Shown here: positions 1 to 9,499 of the stretch, in pieces
Layout of the letters: each line of letters opens with the position of its first letter
Numbering within the stretch: the first letter of the stretch is position 1
Assembly: GCA_963383645.1 (NCBI GenBank)
Contig: OY726571.1
Coordinates: 17,177,376-17,241,375 of the forward strand
DNA from: Muscardinus avellanarius
Lineage: Eukaryota > Chordata > Mammalia > Rodentia > Gliridae
Length of the DNA: 64,000 nt
Direction: 5' to 3'
Made by a program: the position numbers and the translations under genes
The notes under the pieces: generated by a model
What the model was told of the DNA's origin: nothing
Databases searched by the model: none
Seen by the model: only the letters and a program-made list of their open reading frames with translations

Positions 1-898
1 CTAAAGTGTATGAGAAAAAGAAGAAAATACAAGCAGGATTTATTCTGTATTGTAAAATTCTGAGACTTTCTTTTGGGTCATAGGTTCCAACCAGATTACT
101 GTCACTTTCCTAGACATGGTTTGACCTAAGAGAAACAACCTCACCAGGGTAAACTTTGCCAGCCAAATACATCAAGTGCAAATACATATCATTCTGCAAT
201 AAGAAGTTTTGTCCAACTGTAATTTAATAAAAAACTCTAAAATATCAGAACAGGAGTCCTAAAAAGCTTAACCCATTAAATTTTGTTTTCTTCTACTCTA
301 GAAGCAATTAAAAAGATTTCAATTTGTTACTGAGGAAATTTTTCAGACTTGTAGATAAACGAAACAAACCTGTAATCTTACATAAGAAACATTCAGCTCT
401 ATAATACTGAGCTATACCCCGAGCCCAGAAATATCTTTTAAAGATTTAAAAAACAACAACAAAAGAGCAATCTACAAGATATTAGGGTTAAGAACAATAT
501 TAGAAATTGTCCAAGTCACTCCTCTCTCTTATGTAAGAAAATCAAGGTCCGGCAAAAGTATGCTCACTAAAGCCAGGCCTGGTGGCACACGCTTGTAATT
601 CCAATACCTTGGAAACTGACACAGGAGGATCACGGTTTGCAGACAGCCTTGGCTACTTAGTGAGGCGCTCTGCAACTAGTGAAACGCTGTTTTAAAATAA
701 AGAATAAAAAATAGGGATGGGGGTGTAGCTCGGAGGTAGAATTCCCCTAGGTTCTATCCCTAGTACCACTACATATATATGCTCAATAAGCTGAGAACAG
801 AATTCAGATTTATGGATCACATTTAGTACAAGCATAATGTATACCAGCACCATTAATATTTTCTAATAAACAAAAATTAAACAAATGTAAGTACTTAC
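1..898 (-). other. NAF1: NAF1 intron 2 (partial)
   Basis: This stretch lies downstream of the exon 2 donor on the minus strand and runs off the left edge, so exon 3 and the Gar1-like core are outside the window. The donor at the right end reads GTAAGT on the minus strand. It contains one composite SINE (571-770); I see no other exon or motif in the remaining AT-rich sequence. Confidence 0.85.
571..770 (+). mobile_element. Composite 7SL/ID SINE in NAF1 intron 2
   Basis: It starts AGCCAGGCCTGGTGGCACAC and has the TTGTAATTCCAATAC box. The AAAATAAAGAATAAAAAAT linker joins the two halves, and the ID-like tail ends in CTATCCCTAGTACCAC. It is essentially full length with scattered differences, so it is not among the youngest copies. 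It lies antisense to NAF1. Confidence 0.9.
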
Positions 899-1067
899 AT
901 TAAGAAGTAACTCGTCTTTTGTTTTAAGAGGAAAATTCTTACTTTCTTTCTCAACCTGTAAATCATCATCTCCATCTGACACCACTGGAGGAAGTGATAT
1001 ATGAGAGGAAGAGGTGGAGGAAGACGATGAGGAAGAGGAGGAGCTGGAGCTATCTGAATCTGTTTCA
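899..1067 (-). CDS. NAF1: NAF1 exon 2 (H/ACA RNP assembly factor)
   Basis: Internal coding exon of 169 nt: one base completing a split codon plus 56 codons. On the minus strand a polypyrimidine tract and CAG acceptor precede TGAAACAGATTC, and the exon ends TTACTTCTTAAT before GTAAGT. Translated from the split Ser codon it gives a short Glu-Thr-Asp-Ser-Asp run, then about a dozen serines, then a conserved segment containing LPPVVSDGDDDLQVE and ending KTKDELLLN. This matches the Ser-rich, acidic region before the core domain of mammalian NAF1. Family knowledge: NAF1 binds dyskerin in the nucleoplasm during H/ACA snoRNP and telomerase RNA assembly and is later exchanged for GAR1. No stop or frameshift is present. 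Both splice sites and the phase agree with exon 1. Confidence 0.95.
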
Positions 1068-1514
1068 CTGCAGGGAAGAAAAAGTTAAAAATGTGGTCAA
1101 GATTTATGATAATACTAGTAAGATAATTCAACTAGCCAATATCTACTTTGTTTACCACTGCTGGTCTAATTCAAAGCTAGCATTTCAAAGCTTACTATGG
1201 TGCTGGGAAAGTAGTCTTAATTTGCCAATAATACTTTCAAAACCCCTGCACTATAACCCAGATCCTCTTAGTGCAACAGACCAGCACATCCCACCTCTAT
1301 TGAGTGTAACTAAGCACGGGACAATCATCAGCTATGGGGTGCTCTCAGGCTCTTCTAGACTCAGAGCCAAGAGCTCCTGCGCAGTTTCAGACTACTTGGG
1401 AACGCCTCAAAGTTCCTGACCATGCTGACCACTCTACTCCCTAAAAACCTCTTGGCCTTGACTTCCACAGAAATTTTTATGAGCTCCCCTATTCCAGCCC
1501 ATTGTATGGTTTGG

Positions 1515-1528
1515 TTTTTTTTTTTTTT

Positions 1529-1564
<36 letters not shown>

Positions 1565-1620
1565 GTACTGAGGATGGAATCCAGGGGCCCTCTACCTCTG
1601 GGCTACACTCCTTATCTAAT
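1515..1620 (-). mobile_element. SINE 3' half with poly-T and (GT)n tail
   Basis: A 26-base poly-T run and an (GT)11-like run precede GGTACTGAGGATGGAATCC and CTACCTCTGGGCTACACTCC. This is the ID-like tail of the composite SINE on the minus strand. The 7SL-like half is missing, so the copy is 5' truncated. The GT run has grown at the SINE tail. Confidence 0.8.
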
Positions 1621-2167
1621 GTCCAGTGATAAGCAGTTCTTTTAAAGCAAGGACATGAACCAATTAGCATGGATGGGCATGAGAAGGTGAAAGTAACAGT
1701 AGTGAGAATAAGGAGTGATTTACTGGAGAAAGAATATATAACTTCTAGAGAAAAGAAGAAAGTAAGGAAGGTGTTCTAAAATAGTAATGGAAATGAGATG
1801 AAGTGCAACAGGACTGATAATCAGTTCAGAGAGGACTTATCACTGACCTGAGAAGCAAGAGCTTCAACATGATTCCAGGGTTTCACCAAATTGACTGAAG
1901 ACTGAGCAGTGAAATCAAATAGAAGCTCATGGGGAGAAACGGGTTCAGGAAGGAGAATGCACCCTTAGTATGCTTAACATATTTAAGTGTGATGCATTTA
2001 TAACGCAGATGTGATCAGCGTTAGAGTTTAGTGATGTCACAGTCGAAGTTTAGGAATTAGTCTGCATGTGGATAATGATTGAAATCATTGGATGATATTA
2101 TCCATGTAAGATACAAAGAGAAAAGTGAAAGTGACTATGGACAGAACCCTTGAAAACAGCACATACA

Positions 2168-2365
2168 AGCCGGGCGTGGTGGCGCACGCTTGTAATCCCC
2201 ACGCTTGGGAGGTGGAGACAGGAGGATCACGCAGGTTCGAAGACAGCCTCAGCTGACTTAAGAGACCCTGTCTCCAAATAAAAATAATATAAAATAGGTC
2301 TGGGAGTGTAGCCTGGAGGTAGAAGGGCTTCCAGGAACCCCAGTACCACCCCCCCCCAAAAAAAA
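2168..2365 (+). mobile_element. Composite SINE, GGTCTGGGAGTGTAGC subfamily
   Basis: Begins AGCCGGGCGTGGTGGCGCAC and carries the subfamily marks GGTCTGGGAGTGTAGCC, GTAGAAGGGCTTCCAGGAAC and CCCCAGTACCACC. It ends in a C8 then A8 tail. Low divergence from other copies with these marks suggests a late insertion into NAF1 intron 1, antisense to the gene. Confidence 0.9.
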
Positions 2366-2953
2366 GAAAGCCATAATCCTTATACCTTTAAAGCCCTTTG
2401 CAATAAAATACCTCCACAATCTCATTTCCTACGAATTCTCACACAGAATGCATATCTAACAAATACATTCATCTTATTTTCTAAATCTCCTTATATTTCC
2501 ACTACCACAAGCCACTGTTTGTGCCATTTTCTTTGCCTAAATTGCCTTCAGCCCAGAAAGTTTCAATTCAAAAATGACCTCCTCTGAAGTCACCCTTTAC
2601 TCAAGTTACCTCCTTCCCTAGCTCCCACAGCACTTTTCTCAAACTACTACCACAGTGGAGTCCTACACTATAATTCCTTGAAAACCACACCAAGAACCTG
2701 AAACCAAACACCACCGATAAGTACCGAAACATGCCTAGCTATTACAGGCAAAATGTTGTACTGCTTTTCACTTTTTCAAGTATTTGGTACTCCCTGTTAT
2801 CCTCAAAGCAGCGTCCTGTCATTAAGTTGTTCTCATTTTTTTTAAGCCATACCTCAATGTCTACCTTCAAAACTCGTCCCCAGATAACCACCACTTAGTT
2901 CACATTCCCAGTAACATGGACTCTGAAATCCTACAAGATGACTATAATCTTTT

Positions 2954-3172
2954 GGTGTGTGTGTGTATGTGTGGTACTGGAAAATGAGCCAAGGGGCAGT
3001 CTACCTCCAAGATACACTCCAGCTCTTTGTATTTTTTGAAACAGAGTCCCAACTGGTTGCTTAAGAGTGTCTCACTACACTGCTGAGGATGACCTGCAAT
3101 CAGGATCCTGCAATCAAAACTCCTGAACCTCCCAAGTATTAGGATTACAGATGTGTAGGGCCATGACTAGCT
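2954..3172 (-). mobile_element. Composite SINE in NAF1 intron 1
   Basis: Reads inward from a (GT)n tail through GGTACTGGAAAATGAGCC and CTACCTCCAAGATACACTCC to a decayed GATTACAGATGTGTAGGGCC head. It is divergent, so an older copy. Its orientation is the same as NAF1. Confidence 0.8.
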
Positions 3173-4004
3173 TAAAATGACTATAATCTTAGAACTCCCA
3201 AGAAATACAACCATCTAGTTGGCTTACTTGTCCTTCCCAGTCTAGTCATTCCTTTCCCCTCTACTCAAATACTCACATTCTCCACTACCACCATTAGTTA
3301 ACTTTCCTGAAAATTCCTTTTCTCCTCACCCTGTGTCTACCTTGTTCACCAGCTTAGCACACCCATATACAACATCCTCAAATATACAACATCCTCAAAT
3401 ATTTGTAGACAAGGTTCAGTAGAGTTCAGTGACACTCCATATGCGGGAATCTTTTACCACAAGGAGATGGGGCAGGGGAGTCATATTAGAAGTATCTAAG
3501 AGCATAAAATACTTAACAACTATTTAGCTAATTTCCCTAAAGGATTCTACGAATAGCCAAGAACCAACTTTGAAACACACAAGACAAAATAATCCTCTTC
3601 CTAGTCCATTCATCCGGCCCCAAAACCAAAATTATGAACTAGACTCAAAGGCTCGAGTACTTCAGACCAAACAACAAAACTAAAAAGTCACAACCACAAA
3701 GGTATATGCCAAACTGAGTAGTCTTGGAAATAATCTAATAACCCGGGGTCTCCTATATTTTAAGTGAAAATTATACTTCCTATACGTATAACCTTTCTGG
3801 CCACCGAGCTTAGGAAAGAAGCGAGAACTGATAGTATTAAATGCAGCGATTTGCAGGGACCGGCGAGGAGACCGGGCGACCCAAGCCACGGGTCTCCACG
3901 TGCATCCGGGCACCAGCGCCCTCGCCACCCCAGGACCCACCGACACCCAAAGGGTCCCGGGCCCCCGCCCCCGCCCCCCACAAGCTCGAGCCTTGGAGTT
4001 CCAC

Positions 4005-4285
4005 CTGTCTGAGTCCGAGTCCGAATCGGAGTCTGAGTCCGAGGTCTCCACGGGAGCTGCGGGGTCGGGGGCGCAGGCCGGGCCGGGGGGCGGCTGGGGC
4101 GCGGGGCTCCCGCCGGCCTCGGCGCTCGGGGCAGGCTGAGCCTCAGGAGGCTGCTGCGGAGGCTGCGGCCCTGGCGCGGGAGCTGAGTCCGGAGTCGGCC
4201 CCGCCGGCCCTTGGCCCACCCCGAAGCCGGGGCCACTGAACTTCAGCGTTTCCAGCTGCGCGGCGGCGGCCTCCACCACCTCCAT
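4005..4285 (-). CDS. NAF1: NAF1 exon 1 coding part (N-terminus)
   Basis: The start codon lies at 4283-4285 on the minus strand. The exon encodes 93 residues plus two bases of a split Ser codon before donor GTGGAA. The product begins MEVVEAAAAQLETLKF, the characteristic NAF1 N-terminus. A Pro/Ala/Gly-rich low-complexity linker follows, then VETSDSDSD and further Ser-Asp repeats. Joining AG to the T of exon 2 restores Ser and continues the acidic Ser/Asp tract in frame. The segment is expected to be disordered; catalytic or RNA-binding residues are not encoded here. The reading frame stays open past the donor into intron 1, but that extension has no support. The Pro/Ala linker looks somewhat shorter than I recall for human NAF1. 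Confidence 0.95.
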
Positions 4286-4460
4286 GGCCCCCGCCGGGGC
4301 CCGACGCTGCCTCAGGCCCTGGGGCTGCGAACGAGCTCACTGCTCCCTCCCAAGAAGAAGAAACCACCCGGGTGCAACTGCAAAGCCGCGGCGTTTCACA
4401 AGTAACAACTGCACGCGGAGAGGCATGGAGACGCGCCCCCCACCCCCGTCGCTCAGCGGC

Positions 4461-4485
4461 ACTTCCGGGAGAGCGTGTGACGTCA
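4461..4485. promoter_or_regulatory. ETS and CRE motifs upstream of NAF1
   Basis: ACTTCCGG (ETS/GABP-type) and TGACGTCA (CREB/ATF full palindrome) sit 9 bp apart, about 175-200 bp upstream of the ATG. Such pairs are common in CpG-island promoters of ribosome and RNP biogenesis genes. The motifs are directly visible; their use here is inferred. Confidence 0.6.
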
Positions 4486-4844
4486 CGCGGCGCGACGGCG
4501 CCCACGGAAGGCGGGACGGGCGCCCGGCCTTGGGGGCCGGCTTTGGGAGGCCCTAGGTCAGCCGATTTCGGTGCATTGCAGCAACTTGTGCACCGTGCCT
4601 AGCCTAGCAAGGCCTGAAGGCCTGACATTACTTTTGCTGAGTGCGAGCCAAATATACCCAGAGGGTGGATCTGAAGCAGGGATTATAGGACAAGGGGAAG
4701 GGCCTAATGAGCACCAGTTTCTTCAGAATCAAGCCAGGAGGTCTTGAAAAGACACTAAAGCGTTTCATTCAAGTGAAAACAAGTTAGATCGGTGGATCTG
4801 AAGCTAGGAATCACATTTTCCACTCATCTCAAAACCTCAACTAC

Positions 4845-5220
4845 AGCCGGGCGCGGCTGTAATCCCAGTCTGGGGGAGATTTAAATAGGAGGGTCCAATT
4901 AAGATTGGAGGCCAGTCTCAACAATTTAGCAAGATTCTATTTTTTTCTATTTATTTATCTATTTATTTATTTATTTTTGCGGCACTGGGGCTGGAACCCA
5001 AGGGCCCAGGGGCATTCTACCTCCGAGCTACATCCCCAGCCCAATTTTTTATTCTTTATTTTTTCAACAGGGTCTCTGTGAGTTGCAAAGGGCCTCACTG
5101 AGTAGCTGAGGCTGGCCATGAACCGTGATCCTAAGACCCTTCAAAAAAAAAAAAAAAAAGAAATTAAAAGGGTGTTACTTGGATGTCAAATGCACCTGGG
5201 TTCAATCTTCAATACCAAAA
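4845..5220 (+). mobile_element. Composite SINE split by another SINE
   Basis: The plus-strand head (AGCCGGGCGCGGCTGTAATC..., GGCCAGTCTCAACAATTTAG) stops near 4937. Its ID-like tail (CACCTGGGTTCAATCTTC, AATACCAAAATAAAA) reappears near 5165-5220. A minus-strand SINE fills the gap. The head has lost part of its first box. Confidence 0.65.
4938..5145 (-). mobile_element. Composite SINE nested in an older SINE
   Basis: A (TTTA)n tail is followed by GCGGCACTGGGGCTGGAACC, CTACCTCCGAGCTACATCCC, GGGTCTCTGTGAGTTGC and GTAGCTGAGGCTGGCCATG. The terminal 7SL-like box is replaced by an A-rich run, so the 5' end is truncated or recombined. Confidence 0.75.
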
Positions 5221-5317
5221 TAAAAGATAAAAAAAAAACTACAACTATTCCATTTTTTTCTTTCTCCAAGGCGCTCTCAAAATAGCAGTAATAAATGAAA
5301 TTTTGCTGCTTGGTAGT

Positions 5318-5475
5318 ATTACCAGTATGGCCTACACCTGTAATCCCAGTACTAGGAGGCTGGGGCAGGAGGATTCTGGATTTGAGGAAAGCCTTAGCTC
5401 AGAAGTAGAGTGCCCCTGGGTTCAATGTTCAATGCCCAGTACAACAACAATATCATCATCATCATCATCATCACC
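5318..5475 (+). mobile_element. Internally deleted SINE with (ATC)n tail
   Basis: AGTATGGCCTACACCTGTAA and CCAGTACTAGGAGGCTGG mark the head, then the copy jumps to AGAAGTAGAGTGCCCCTGGG and AATGCCCAGTAC. The middle, including the linker, is missing. The tail has become a (ATC)n microsatellite (5448-5475). Confidence 0.75.
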
Positions 5476-5807
5476 ATCATGTGATGTCTATATTGTAGCT
5501 AGCACTGCTTCATTGAAAGGATGAGATGATGACAAAATATACTAATTTAATCTCGAAAATCTTTAGTTTTGATTATAAAGAACAAAAGCAAAAAGTCCTT
5601 GGATTGGAAAAAGATCTGAATTTTCTGGTTTCCCATTATCTTTGACTTGATACTTCAGCCCTTGAGTAATAACAATCATTGGCACACGTTAGTGAGGACG
5701 CATGTGCAGCAAAGACTGCTGATGATTTTGCAAATTACTCATTGGGAATTTATTTGGGTCATTGGTAGTAGTAGACCTTCACTGAATAAGCTGAAGGTAG
5801 GACCCTC
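5476..5807. other. Intergenic, no recognised feature
   Basis: About 330 bp with mixed composition. A short open frame (5647-5892) runs from here into a SINE and shows no domain or codon pattern. Nothing else seen. Confidence 0.5.
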
Positions 5808-6020
5808 AGACCAGTGGCGAAAGCCTGTAATTTCAGTACTTGAAAGGCTGGGACAGGAGAATCACAAGTTTGAGGACAGCCTCAGCAAGTAGTGAGACTC
5901 TCATCAACCTAGTGAGACCCTGTTTCCAAATAAATAAAATTGGCCTGGGTGTGTTGCTTGAAGATAGAATGCCTCTGAGTTCAATTCCTAGTACCAAAAA
6001 AAATAAGTAAATAAATAAAA
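5808..6020 (+). mobile_element. Composite SINE
   Basis: ACCAGTGGCGAAAGCCTGTA head, GGCTGGGACAGGAGAATCAC, the linker CCAAATAAATAAAATTGGCC and tail GAGTTCAATTCCTAGTACC, followed by (AAAT)n. Divergent copy. Confidence 0.85.
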
Positions 6021-6039
6021 GAAATTTGAGTTAAGTGTA

Positions 6040-6262
6040 ATACAGTCATCCCACAGTATCCAAGGGGCATTGGTCCCAGAACCCTGCAAATACTAATAGC
6101 TAAGGATGTTTTTAAGTCTCTTATATAAAATGGCGTGGGATTTGTATATAACCTATGTACATCTTCCTGTATATTTTAAGTCATTTCTATTTGTCATATC
6201 CAAAACAATGTAAGTTCTGTGTAAATAGTTGTTATACGGTATTGTTTAGATAATAATCACAA
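6040..6262 (+). mobile_element. Tigger/MER2-type DNA transposon fragment
   Basis: CAGTCATCCCACAGTATCCA, GGGGCATTGGTCCCAGAACC, CTCTTATATAAAATGGCG and TGTAAATAGTTGTTATACGG follow the known 5' end of MER2/Tigger elements in order. The match stops about 20 bp before an LTR, so the LTR or a rearrangement probably removed the remainder. This is a nonautonomous remnant. Confidence 0.7.
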
Positions 6263-6281
6263 GAAATATATATGGTCAGCC

Positions 6282-6750
6282 TGTAAGACCCCCGACGAGG
6301 GGAGTCCCTCAATCAGCCTCGGGATAAGCGACGACAGCAAGAACACACGAGAAACTTTTAATCTCCTTGATGCAAAAGCAAAAGGGTTTATTAAAGAGCC
6401 AGTGCACTGGGGCCGACCCGTATAGGAGTTCGGCCCCGAGCCACTGAAACTGAGGGTATTTATAGGGAAAAGACCATTAGGGGGTTTTGGGCTAAATTGC
6501 ATGCGTTTACATAAAATTACAGAATCATTTGAAAATTACATTTTGTAGTCAAGAATTAGATAATACCAGGTGCAGTCAGTAAGTTCCCGGGTCAAGGCGC
6601 TCTGACTCAGTCAGTATAGATAAGATGGGGTGGGCTTATCGCACATTTTACATTCCTAAGCTGTGAGCTGCAGTAAAATATACTTTTTCTTTTTAACTAT
6701 TAGCTGGCTGTTTTAACTGTTAGCTAGCGGCTAGGGGCTTTTTCTTCTAA
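6282..6750 (-). mobile_element. Retroviral LTR (class I-like), right border uncertain
   Basis: On the minus strand the element reads a U3-like region, CTATAAATA (6458-6466), the poly(A) signal AATAAA (6387-6392) and a U5 ending GGGGGTCTTACA at 6282. The layout and the terminal GGGGTCTTNCA are typical of gammaretrovirus-like LTRs. The matching TG start was not found near 6750, so the U3 end is approximate or truncated. No internal sequence is attached, so it is solo or a fragment. Confidence 0.75.
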
Positions 6751-6763
6751 ATGGAGCTTTTCA

Positions 6764-6980
6764 AGCCGAGCATGGTAGCATGCTTGTAATTGCAGCGTTT
6801 GGGCAGCTGAGACAGGAGGAACATGGTTCGCAGCCAGCCTCAGCTATTTAGTGAAGCCTTTTGCCAACCAGTGAGACCCTGTTTCAAAATAATTTAAAAA
6901 TAGGGCTGGCAATGTAGCTTGGAGGTAGAATTCTCCTGGGTTCTATTCCCAGTACCGCAAAAAAAAAAAAAAAAAAGGAG
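6764..6980 (+). mobile_element. Composite SINE
   Basis: AGCCGAGCATGGTAGCATGC head, CAGCTGAGACAGGAGGAACA, linker TTTCAAAATAATTTAAAAAT and tail CCTGGGTTCTATTCCCAGTA with a poly-A run. It sits directly beside the minus-strand LTR. Confidence 0.9.
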
Positions 6981-7633
6981 GAATCCAATCTCCAAATCCT
7001 AATAGTGGTCATGGTGAAGGCTGTATAATGTAAGCCAGTCATCTGACCCCTGAATATCTGGCCCATGCCACTGGTCTGCGCCCACTGTCCATCTTTAAGA
7101 ACAGAAGAAACTGCTTGAAGATCAATGGTGTTTAAGTCACCTTTGACTTACATTGAAACAAAGAGGAGAATGTGGCCTCTTGAACAGTAAGTGAACTAGA
7201 ACCTCTCAAATCTCCCATCTTCCAACATGGCGGCAAGCTTTCCAGTGAGTGATATTTGAGTTGGGCTTTTAAGGAGAACCATGAACTTGTTAGTGTGAGG
7301 AAGGAGGAAAAAAATCACAAGTGAGAATGAGTAAGATAATACAAATTCCTATTTCAAACCTTAACTATTTGAAATAACATTTAGAATGAAAGCTAGACCC
7401 CCAGCTTTGGGTTTCTGGATACTCCTTCCCTCTCCTGTCTTTATCTTCTACCATCTCCTCTCTGTTGCCCAGAGCTACTGGTCTGGATTGCTCTTTGAGA
7501 CACTAAGTTTATTCTTCACATCCGGTATTTTCCCTTTATTATTCTCTCTTCTTAACATAGCTTATTTAGTCACTTTGCTCCTATTTCTACTTAAATATAA
7601 CACTCTAGAGAGAACATTCCTGTCCACTCAGTC
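6981..7633. other. Intergenic unique DNA with a YY1-like motif
   Basis: No coding, repeat or RNA feature recognised. AACATGGCGGC at 7224-7234 is one base from the YY1 consensus core AAGATGGCGGC. A 264-nt open frame (7386-7649) is Leu/Phe-rich, has no family features, and runs into the LTR. Confidence 0.5.
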
Positions 7634-8150
7634 TGTGGGAAGCCACTAAGGTTTTCCCCTAAAAGAATATTTCTGACTCAACTGACTGTCCTTTGCCCAG
7701 AGTCAACAAGGTTTGGGGTTATGGAAAGTTCAAAGTAAAAGGTCTGAAAGAGGATCAGGTGGTGATGTTCAAAGTAAAAGTTCTGAGAGATCAGGTGGTG
7801 ATGGCACGAGGGTACTGATTAACCTACCTGTAATGTATGTGCTTTGGACTGGTCTGTATTGTATTCAGTGGTGATAGCACGGGAATGTTGATTGACCTGT
7901 AACTCTATAAATACCCCAGGAGTGGAGAGGCCGGGAGAGAGAGATGATATTGACCCAGAAGTAGGCATCAGCCAGTAGGTCAGCCCAATAGAGAATACCG
8001 ACCCAGGAGTAGGGGTCGACCAGTAGAGATAGTAGGCTGGCGCTTCCCCCATGTTAGAATTAAATATTCTCTGAATCAAATTCTTAGAGTTGAATTCTTC
8101 ATTCTCATGGCGCTCTTCAAAACCCATACTTTTGCCAGCTGGCTCTGGCA
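7634..8150 (+). mobile_element. Solo LTR with short flanking direct repeat
   Basis: Runs from TGTGGGAAGCC to ...TCTGGCA. Flanking hexamers TCAGTC (7628-7633) and CCAGTC (8151-8156) match at five of six bases, as expected for an aged 6-bp target duplication, which suggests an ERVK/class II-like origin. TATAAATA is at 7906-7913 and ATTAAA at 8059-8064, giving a normal U3-R-U5 order. U3 contains a tandem copy of a 36-39 bp unit (7728-7766, 7767-7802) starting GTTCAAAGTAAAAG. No internal viral genes are attached. Confidence 0.75.
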
Positions 8151-8199
8151 CCAGTCTCAGACTACTCCCAATACCAGTTAATCCCTAAATCATTGTTCA

Positions 8200-8375
8200 T
8201 TTTCTTTTAAGTAGTATTTATCTTCATATGAGTGTATATTTATTTACTCCATTATCATCTCTGTTTTTCCATTTAAATCTCATGAGCCCAGGAACTTTGT
8301 CTAATTCACAGCTATTTTCAGTGCCTAAAACCATAATAAATCTTACAAAGATTTTTGAATGGAAGAATGAAAGAC
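8200..8375 (+). mobile_element. L2 LINE 3' end fragment
   Basis: CTCATGAGCCCAGGAACTTT, GTCTAATTCACAGCTATTTT, CAGTGCCTAAAACCATAATA and TTTTTGAATGGAAGAATGAA follow the order of the L2 3' terminus. Highly diverged, consistent with its age. Confidence 0.65.
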
Positions 8376-8866
8376 AGGAAACAAATAATAAAGCTTTATA
8401 GGATAATCACAGTAAGGGAGATGCCTTCCAGATAAAGATACAGATAACATCTAGTCAGTCAACTTGAATTAATCTGATGACATCTGGAAAAGGTTATTGT
8501 TGCAGATAGAAATCTTTTTTTTTTTCTTTTTGTGAGGTTGGGATGGCCTCTGGATTTTAGAATAAGAAAACTATCCCTATGTCTAGCTTTGAAATAGGTC
8601 ACTCTTTCACAATTGGTACTTTTTCTAAGTGCTTGAATGTTTCAAAAATGTCCTGAATTTACCTCCAGTACTTCCAGAACCTGCCTGTCAACTGCATTAT
8701 TTCTAACAGCTGCTAAACTTAGCCTGAAGTCTTTAGCCTGAGGCTAAATCTAACAAAACGCTTTGAAAGGCTGAATAGTTTACAGAATCACATTGAAATT
8801 AAGAGTGAATTTTTAGTGAATTAAATTATGAGTTAAAGGCCAAATCACATTTCAAAGTGAACATGT
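8376..8866. other. Intergenic, no recognised feature
   Basis: AT-rich sequence with a T10 run near 8517. No open frame or repeat that I can name. Confidence 0.5.
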
Positions 8867-8883
8867 AAAATGGCACATTTTCT

Positions 8884-9113
8884 TTCTTTCTTTTTTTTTT
8901 TTTTTTTTTTTGGTGGTACTGGGGGTGGAACCCAGAGGCTTTCTACCTCCAGACTCTACTCCCAGACCTTTTTTATATTTTATTTGGAAACAGGGTCTCA
9001 CTAAGTTGCTGAGAGCCTCACTAAGTAGCTGAGGCTGACTTCAAACCTGCAGGATCCTCCTGTCTCAGCCTCCCAAGCGCGGGGATTACAAGCGTGCGCC
9101 ACCACACCCAGCT
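8884..9113 (-). mobile_element. Full-length SINE with 17-bp target duplication
   Basis: Flanked by perfect copies of AAAATGGCACATTTTCT (8867-8883 and 9114-9130). Poly-T start, GGTGGTACTGGGGGTGGAAC, linker TATTTTATTTGGAAACAGGG and head GCGTGCGCCACCACACCCAG. The exact repeat and intact ends indicate a young insertion. Confidence 0.95.
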
Positions 9114-9195
9114 AAAATGGCACATTTTCTAACGTGCAAAATGGGAGTTCTGGGAAGAAATTTGCTTGAACGGCATTTTTCAATTTCTCCTCTTT

Positions 9196-9396
9196 CTTTT
9201 TGAGAGGGAGGAGGGATTCTGGGGATTGAACCCAAGGGCATTCTATCTCTGAGCTACAGTCCCAGGCCTTTTTAATTTTTATTTTGAAACAGGGAGGGTC
9301 TTGTTTAAGTTGCTGAAGATGGCCCCTAACCTGCCCTCCTGTCTCAGCCTCCCATGCCCAGGGATTAGAGGTATGCACCACCACACCCTGCTCAAC
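9196..9396 (-). mobile_element. Composite SINE
   Basis: CTGGGGATTGAACCCAAGGG, CTATCTCTGAGCTACAGTCC, GGGTCTTGTTTAAGTTGC and ATGCACCACCACACCCTG. An older copy than the one to its left. Confidence 0.85.
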
Positions 9397-9499
9397 TGGT
9401 AACTACTTTTTAAAGCTATTTTAAGGTTTCATAGTGCCATGCTACTCAAAATTCAGTGGTGGATGTGTAGCCTGACATTACATAGAAATATGTTAAACT

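Larger units (their letters stand above)
1068..4004 (-). other. NAF1: NAF1 intron 1
   Basis: The intron runs from donor GTGGAA (next to 4005) to the CAG acceptor (next to 1067), about 2.9 kb, phase 2. It holds a SINE tail with poly-T/(GT)n at 1515-1620, a full plus-strand SINE at 2168-2365 and a minus-strand SINE at 2954-3172. A short direct duplication around ACATCCTCAAATAT occurs near 3367-3402. The remaining stretches (1100-1510, 1625-2160, 2370-2950 and 3175-3840) show no further feature that I recognise. Confidence 0.85.
3840..4560. promoter_or_regulatory. NAF1: NAF1 CpG island promoter
   Basis: This is the only strongly GC- and CpG-rich block in the window. It covers exon 1, the 5' UTR and the immediate upstream region. 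Upstream of the start codon on the gene strand are a perfect CRE palindrome TGACGTCA (4478-4485) and an ETS-type ACTTCCGG (4461-4468). No TATA box is seen at a matching distance, which fits a dispersed-start housekeeping promoter. The exact start site is inferred to lie between about 4290 and 4480. Bidirectional activity is possible but no second gene is visible. Confidence 0.8.

Noticed and set aside
3680..4004. Minus-strand extension of the NAF1 exon 1 frame
   Set aside because: It continues past a good donor into intron 1; exon 2 joins in frame from 4005, so the extension is intronic.
3760..4505. Long open frames on both strands across the CpG island
   Set aside because: They are shadows of GC-rich NAF1 exon 1 and its promoter, rich in Pro/Arg/Gly, and have no family match; the correct frame is the one beginning MEVVEAAAAQ.
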